Assembly (NCBI RefSeq): GCF_035222375.1
Contig: NW_026946363.1
Coordinates: 7,440,001-7,504,000, forward strand
Source of the DNA: Podospora pseudocomata
Taxonomy: Eukaryota > Ascomycota > Sordariomycetes > Sordariales > Podosporaceae
Reading direction: 5' to 3'
DNA: 64,000 nucleotides
A program made the translations under genes and the position numbers. Below are positions 58,872-64,000 of the stretch, one piece after another. How positions within the stretch are numbered: the first letter of the stretch is position 1; every line of letters starts with the position of its first letter. Below the pieces are notes generated by a model. The model was not told the origin of the DNA. It saw only the letters and a list, made by a program, of their open reading frames with translations, and did no database searches.

Positions 58872-61491
58872 ATGTTCACCACCGTCTCATCCCATGCCTG
58901 CCGCCACGGCCAGGGGAAGCTCTTGCTTCGTCTCTTAGTTCTAAAAAATGCCCGGCTGTGCAATTCCAACAGCTCAATTGGAAAAGGCATCCGGAGCTAT
59001 GCAACCGAACATGCTCACCACGAGGCGAGGATTGAGAACATCCGCAACATTGGCATCATTGCCCACGTTGATGCTGGCAAGACTACGACTACGGAACGCA
59101 TGCTCTATCACAGCGGCCGTACAAGGCATATTGGAAGTATGCTTTGGACCATTCCGCCCACTCCCCGGTGGTAGTCATAGATATTGACAGCCTTTAGATG
59201 TTGACCACGGCAATACCACGACAGATTTCCTTCCCATGGAAAGGGAGAGAGGAATTACCATTCAATCAGCCGCTGTTACTTTTCAATGGCCACCAAAATC
59301 CGTCTTACCCAACGGTCAGGAGTCAAAAACCATCAACCTCATCGACACCCCTGGCCATCAGGATTTTCGTTACGAGGTCGACCGTTGTCTGCCTATCCTC
59401 GACGGTGCCGTCTGTATCATGGATGGTGTAAAAGGGGTTGAAACCCATACCGAGCGCGTCTGGCAGTCGGCCCATCTTTCTAACATCCCCAGACTCTTGT
59501 ATGTGAACAAGCTCGATCGCGACGGTGCTTCCTTCAAGCGAGCAGTTCAAGAGGCGGCGGCCAGGCTCAAAACCTGGCCTTTGCTCTGCCAGATTCCCTG
59601 GTGGCAAAAAGACGAATTCGTTGGTGTTATCGATGTCATTCATGAAGTTGGCCTCAGATTCTCCAAGAATTCCGGTGCCATGACGGTGGTACCGAAGGAG
59701 ACCCTCGCCACACACAACCCTGCCCTCAAGAATGAGATGGAGAAGGCCCGTCTCCAGTTGATTGACAAGCTCTCGGACCAGGATGAAGGCATTATGGAAG
59801 AGTATCTCGAACGTGACATCAATGTGTCTTCCGGAACGATCAAAAAGGCTATCCGCCGGCTAATCATCGATGGAGAGGCCAAGTTCACCCCAGTGTTTGC
59901 TGGCTCAAGCCTGACCAACATCGGCGTTCAACCTCTACTTGAAGCTGTGGTTGACTACCTCCCGAACCCTTCTGAGCGGCCAGAGTTGCGTCTCATTACA
60001 GGTTCCAAGACCGTCACGTTCTCTGAATTCATGGAGACGGCCCCGAAGAAGAAAGGCGCCCCGCACCAAAAGCCAGAGCCAGTATTGTCGGTATCTCACG
60101 TCTTCAAGGTGGTGGATAGCGGGGCACGAGGCTTGATGAGCTGGGTACGCACATATCATGGCAGTCTCAGCAGAAGCAGCCACATGTGGAATAGCAACAT
60201 GAACGTCTTTGAGAAGCCGCAAAACATCATGCATGTTTCTGCCAAGGATTACCACGACATCCCAACCCTTCCAACCGGGCACATCGGGGCCATGACTGGC
60301 CTCAAACAAGCACGCACTGGAGACACGTTGTTGACATTCCCGGGCCACCAAGCACAGGCTCCCGAGGCGTACAGGAGCGTTCGCATCAAGGCCCCGGAGA
60401 CCCCTCCAGCGGTCGCCTTTATCTCGATCGAACCATATACCAAGACAGCTGGCGACAAGATCGTGGATGCCCTCCAACGTCTCTCCAGAGAGGACCCAAG
60501 TATTAGATGGCACAAGGACGAGAGATCGGAGCAGCTCATTCTTTCTGGCATGGGGCTTCTCCACCTCGAGATCGCCCAAGACCGCCTTTTAACGCATTAC
60601 AAGATCGAAAAGGAGACGGCCATCTGGGGTGATATTGAGGTTGAGTACTCGGAATGCCTCTTTGCCCCCACTCGCCCCCACCATCATGAGTACGACCGTG
60701 CTCTCCGTGGTGTTGCTGGCAGAGCTGCTTGTACAGTCCTTCTCGAGCCCCTCGAGGCGTGCCACCACGACACTCTGCTTGAGTCCAGTATCGAGCGCGA
60801 CGGCAATGTTATTCACGTCTCGATTCCTCTGCCCGAAGACACGGATGAGCTTCCATTTGACACCGAGACAGTCCGTCAGCAGCTATTCAACGGCGCCATC
60901 GCCGGCCTCTCCCGCGGTCCCCGCCGCAGCGCCCCTGTTAGAAAGTGTCATGTTCACATTACCTTTGACCCAGAGAAGGACTGGAGTAAGAACTCTACGG
61001 GTGGGCACATCACCAACGCCGCGCTTTTTGCTGTGCGCGCCGCGCTGAAGGAAGCTCATGAGAACGCTCAAGTCGGTATACTGGAGCCTTTTACAAACTT
61101 TACCATTCACTGCCCCGAAGAAGCATCGCATGCCATTCAGCACGATATTAGCTCTGCGCGCGGCGGTCAGGTGATGGAGGTGCGCAAGCCCGAAGAGGAT
61201 GACTACTCTGGTAGCGTGGACGGCCAGGGCGGGGAAAGGATTGACCTGACCAGGGTCTATGTTCCTCCTGATCCGTATGAGGGTGTGCAGAGTCTGAGGG
61301 ACGAGGGTAAGAAGATGAGCGGCAGTGTGAGGATGTTGCATATCATGGGCAAGGCTCCCCTGAAGGAGATGATGAAGTACGATGGGCATCTGAGGAGCAT
61401 GACGGGCGGCAGGCATACCCTTACCCTGGATCCGGGTGAGTTTGAGCTTGTGACTGGCCCAAGGGAAAAGGCTCTTGCTTTGGAAGGTTGA
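58872..61491 (+). CDS. mef2: Mitochondrial elongation factor G2 / ribosome-releasing factor 2
   Basis: Exons 58872-59136 and 59198-61491 join to 852 aa. The N-terminal ~45 residues are basic and lack acidic residues, ending in RSYATEHAH; this fits a mitochondrial presequence. The translational GTPase motifs follow in order: [11 protein letters not shown] (64-74), the switch region rebuilt across the 61 bp intron ([31 protein letters not shown]), DTPGHQDF and NKLDRDG. The [13 protein letters not shown] form and the overall layout are those of Mef2/EF-G2, which splits mitochondrial ribosomes with recycling factor, rather than of the translocase Mef1. Domains III-V ([31 protein letters not shown]) are intact. 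An AATAAA occurs 77 bp after the stop. Confidence 0.92.
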
Positions 61492-63133
61492 GCCTGGAAG
61501 CTGGGTGAAAAAATATCCGTGTCGTATTTGGCTTGCTTGGTTACCATGTTGTAAAGGATGCTGCAAGAATAAAGTCAGACTGGTTGTATACAACACAACT
61601 GAAGTATCAAAGTACTGGTACAAATCTCCGCGGCGTTCCCGTCAGGGTGCCATGCCTACAGCTTCGTCGTAAAGCCATAAACGGATAAGGTAGCCGGTGT
61701 CGGCCAAAGACCTTAGCGCTTGGGCCTCCCTGTCATGACAAAGAGCAGGCCAAACCAACAAGACTGATATCACGACACGCCATGAACCGGTCAGGAGCTC
61801 TAAACCGCAACGTGCCATTTCACTTTCTCAAGCAGGAGGGCGAGGTGGCAGTCGTTTCCGTGTTTGACCCCCACCTTTACGACAGTACCAGCGGGACGGA
61901 CAAGTCTGTGCTTCTGCCTTTTGGTCCCCTGACTTTATCCGGATTGATGTTTAATACACGGATGGGGGTTGCGGTTGAGTCCATCCATGGGACGGGAGGA
62001 GTGCTGCCGTGTGGGGGTCAGATAATGTGGGGGTTTAGATGTTAAAAGGGAAACGGGAGCACTAAACGGAAGAGTCAGGAAGGGTGGTAGTTTAGAACAT
62101 TGGATTGGATTGGCGGGATGGGGGTTCAATGAATGCAAGCTTGGCCGTTGGTTGTTGGTTGTGTTATACTACAGATCCATCGGGTCTGGGCACTGCCGAA
62201 CCAAGACAAGACAGTTAATAGAGGTGAGGTACAAGGAGTTAGACAAGGGAATATCTTGCAGTAATTTCACCTCACCTAACCACTACATTCAGAGTACAGT
62301 TACAGGCATATTCGACATGTTTACATTTTGTACTCGTGGCAAACCCGATTTGGTTCCAACGTGGCATAAAACGGATACCTTAGCAGGCGCCTTGGGCAGC
62401 CTTGAGCTTGAGTTCTCTTTTTGCTCATGAATCGAACAAAAAACATTTACTAAAATGCGCGACTGGGTAGGTAGTCTATCCGATGTCAGTCTGGTGACTT
62501 GAATAGATTGCTGCTTGTCCATTGCTTTACCAATTATTATCCTACCAAAAGAGCCGCTCTCGGACGGGATTGCACCTATTACAGAAATAAACTAGCTTAT
62601 CTCAGGGTGGCTCTCGGTTTTCCCACTTGGTAGTACGAAGTTCAGGCATTGCATAGAGGTCAGGACTCTTCGACCTGAGCTGCTTCAAGTTTCCGGAACA
62701 ATAGGCTCGAACTTTGGAGGACATTTTTGTTTGTTACCTTCTCTCATTTCAATTCTAAGCTGCCGAACAAGAGAACCCGGAGAAAGACGCATTGTGCTTT
62801 AGATTTGATCTCCTCCATGGGCTGCTTACTTGTCAGGCCTACAAAATCGTTGCATGTGTGATACCTGAATCGACATGTACTTTTGTGGGTAATGTTGACC
62901 TGATGATAAGGGTCAAATAGGGGTAAAAGTGGATACCACGAGACTTGATATGGGCTGCAAGCTAGATGTCAACAGAAACCTGGAAGGTGTAAACATAAAA
63001 TCTGTGTGACTGGACCACACTTCCATTCCTATCCAATTATGATATCTGTCTGTCTGACTCCTTCAGCTTTACTATAATCATACACATTCTGTCCCTCAAA
63101 TTTATTTACACCCACGTTCTATCATCACTTGAA
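61492..63133. other. Convergent intergenic region, no supportable gene
   Basis: About 1.6 kb between the MEF2 and multifunctional-enzyme stop codons. An 87-codon frame (61782-62045) has an ATG in fair context but no recognisable content. I found no tRNA. Confidence 0.55.
61568..61573 (+). terminator. Polyadenylation-type signal AATAAA after MEF2
   Basis: An exact AATAAA 77 bp beyond the MEF2 stop codon, in a T/A-rich stretch. It is placed as expected for a 3'-end signal, though fungal signals are often degenerate. Confidence 0.5.
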
Positions 63134-64000
63134 TTAAAGCAACTCCGCCGCGGCACCGCCAATAGCCAGCTTGCCAGTCTCCTTGACCTTGGTCTGGAAG
63201 ATGACCTTGTTTCCTTCCTTCCACATCTCGGTGACGAGGGTCTGACCGGGGTTTACTGTGCCCGCAAATCTGACCTTGACGTTCTTGAACTTGCCAAACT
63301 TCTCGTAGACGGCCTTGCCAGCAATACCAAAGAAGCACAGGCCGTGGAGGATGGGCACCTTGAAGCCACCCATCTTGGCGAAGCCGGGGTCGATGTGGAG
63401 GGGGTTGTAGTCACCGGACAACCGGTAGATGGCGGCCTGCTCCTCAGTGGTCTTCTCCTCGACAACGACATCCGGGGTGCGAGCGGGGGGCTTGTTGGCA
63501 GCGGTAGCGGCGCCACGGTCAGCAGGCTTCTTCTGCCCACCGAAACCACCGCACCCTCTGAGGAAGACGGTCATCTCGTTGTAAAAGATCTCCTCGCCAG
63601 TCTCAGCGTTGGTGGTGGTGATTCCTTGCCTGACAATAGCGGCGTTGCCCTTGTCAACAACCTCGATGAGCTTACCCTTGGAGATGAGCTTGCCGGCGGT
63701 GGGGACTGGGTACTTCTTGACCTCGAGGTACTGCTCGCCGTGGAGGAGCATCATGGGGTTGAAGTTGGGAACGAGGTCGTCAAACGAGTAGGGGAACTCG
63801 GTATCGAATGGGGGAATGACGCCGAAGGTGGGGATGGCCTGGAAGTCCTCAGCACCCTCAAATACGTAGCGGAGATCGGTGCGCTTGGCACCGATACCAA
63901 GGTTGTAGAGCATGATGTCGCGCTCAGTGTAGTTGAACTCAGTTCCCTTGCTCTCAGTCTTGAGGGCTTCTTGCTGGGCTTGGAGGTATTTGTTATCGCC
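63134..64000 (-). CDS. fox2: Peroxisomal multifunctional beta-oxidation enzyme (Fox2), C-terminal part
   Basis: The frame is open to the window edge and ends at 63134, giving 288 visible residues. It is the C-terminal 2-enoyl-CoA hydratase 2 part: two hot-dog halves, the first including [20 protein letters not shown] and the second carrying the catalytic motif [20 protein letters not shown]...VPILHG. In the whole enzyme, short-chain-dehydrogenase domains precede this part, outside the window. The protein converts enoyl-CoA to 3-ketoacyl-CoA through the (3R)-hydroxy intermediate in peroxisomes or glyoxysomes. The C-terminus is ...GGAAAELL, which lacks an SKL-type PTS1 signal; yeast Fox2 ends in such a tripeptide. 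The linker between the halves is Ala/Pro-rich ([20 protein letters not shown]). Confidence 0.92.
   Translation of the reverse strand, partial: GDNKYLQAQQEALKTESKGTEFNYTERDIMLYNLGIGAKRTDLRYVFEGAEDFQAIPTFGVIPPFDTEFPYSFDDLVPNFNPMMLLHGEQYLEVKKYPVPTAGKLISKGKLIEVVDKGNAAIVRQGITTTNAETGEEIFYNEMTVFLRGCGGFGGQKKPADRGAATAANKPPARTPDVVVEEKTTEEQAAIYRLSGDYNPLHIDPGFAKMGGFKVPILHGLCFFGIAGKAVYEKFGKFKNVKVRFAGTVNPGQTLVTEMWKEGNKVIFQTKVKETGKLAIGGAAAELL

Noticed and set aside
61782-62045. 87-codon frame with an ATG in fair context
   Set aside because: Too short and featureless to support as a gene without expression or conservation data.
62415-62430. B-box-like GTTCGATTC on the minus strand
   Set aside because: Flanked by T runs that cannot pair as a T-stem.
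62697-62712. B-box-like GTTCGAGCC on the minus strand, suggesting a tRNA
   Set aside because: The flanks do not form the T-stem and no A box or cloverleaf could be drawn.
1-64000. CRISPR arrays, insertion sequences and bacterial-type operons
   Set aside because: No regularly spaced repeats, no transposase-like frame and no terminal inverted repeats were seen; the DNA is eukaryotic with spliced genes.

Overview
The window is nuclear DNA of a filamentous ascomycete, most likely a Sordariomycete. Several features point there. Introns are short (47-74 bp is typical) with GTAAGT/GTATGT-type donors and CTAAC/CTTAC branch sites shortly before the acceptor. Intergenic DNA contains long homopolymer and dinucleotide tracts. 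The gene set is that of a free-living mould: COMPASS, COP9, retromer, Vip1, Utp21, Mef2 and a peroxisomal multifunctional enzyme. The order-level placement (Sordariales-like) is inferred from how the proteins read; I could not run a search.

Layout. 1-577: C-terminal end of a Bre2/Ash2-type COMPASS subunit (+). 871-4658: tubulin-folding cofactor D (+). 4659-10917: about 6.3 kb with no supportable gene. 10918-12222: conserved-looking protein of unknown function (+). 12223-14908: low-complexity, G-rich DNA. 14909-16102: family GH76 glycosidase (-). 16103-29302: a 13 kb gene desert. 29303-34891: Vip1-type inositol pyrophosphate kinase/phosphatase (-). 36289-39559: Utp21 (+). 39706-41586: amino-acid permease (-). 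42572-43781: Cys/His-rich coiled-coil protein (+). 43862-45349: Pro/Gln-rich protein with an HTH-like C-terminus (-). 46103-47599: COP9 signalosome subunit 6 (+). 48783-50319: sorbitol/xylitol-type dehydrogenase (-). 50320-56117: 5.8 kb without a supportable gene. 56118-58145: retromer subunit Vps17 (-). 58872-61491: mitochondrial elongation factor G2 (+). 63134-64000: C-terminal hydratase part of the peroxisomal beta-oxidation multifunctional enzyme (-), running off the window end.

Most genes are housekeeping genes arranged as divergent pairs (VIP1/UTP21, permease/coiled-coil gene, HTH-like gene/CSN6, VPS17/MEF2) and convergent pairs with very short spacers (146 bp between UTP21 and the permease, 80 bp between the two unknown genes at 43.8 kb). 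There is no operon logic, and the genes do not form one pathway. Exon structures were built by hand from splice signals, reading frame and family resemblance. All joined frames come out as whole numbers of codons.

I do not see a coherent undescribed system. The best candidates for novelty are the three unrecognised proteins (10918-12222, 42572-43781, 43862-45349), the 13 kb desert, a dehydrogenase with an enlarged cofactor-domain loop, a beta-oxidation enzyme with no recognisable PTS1 tail, and a stop-free, in-frame intron in VPS17.
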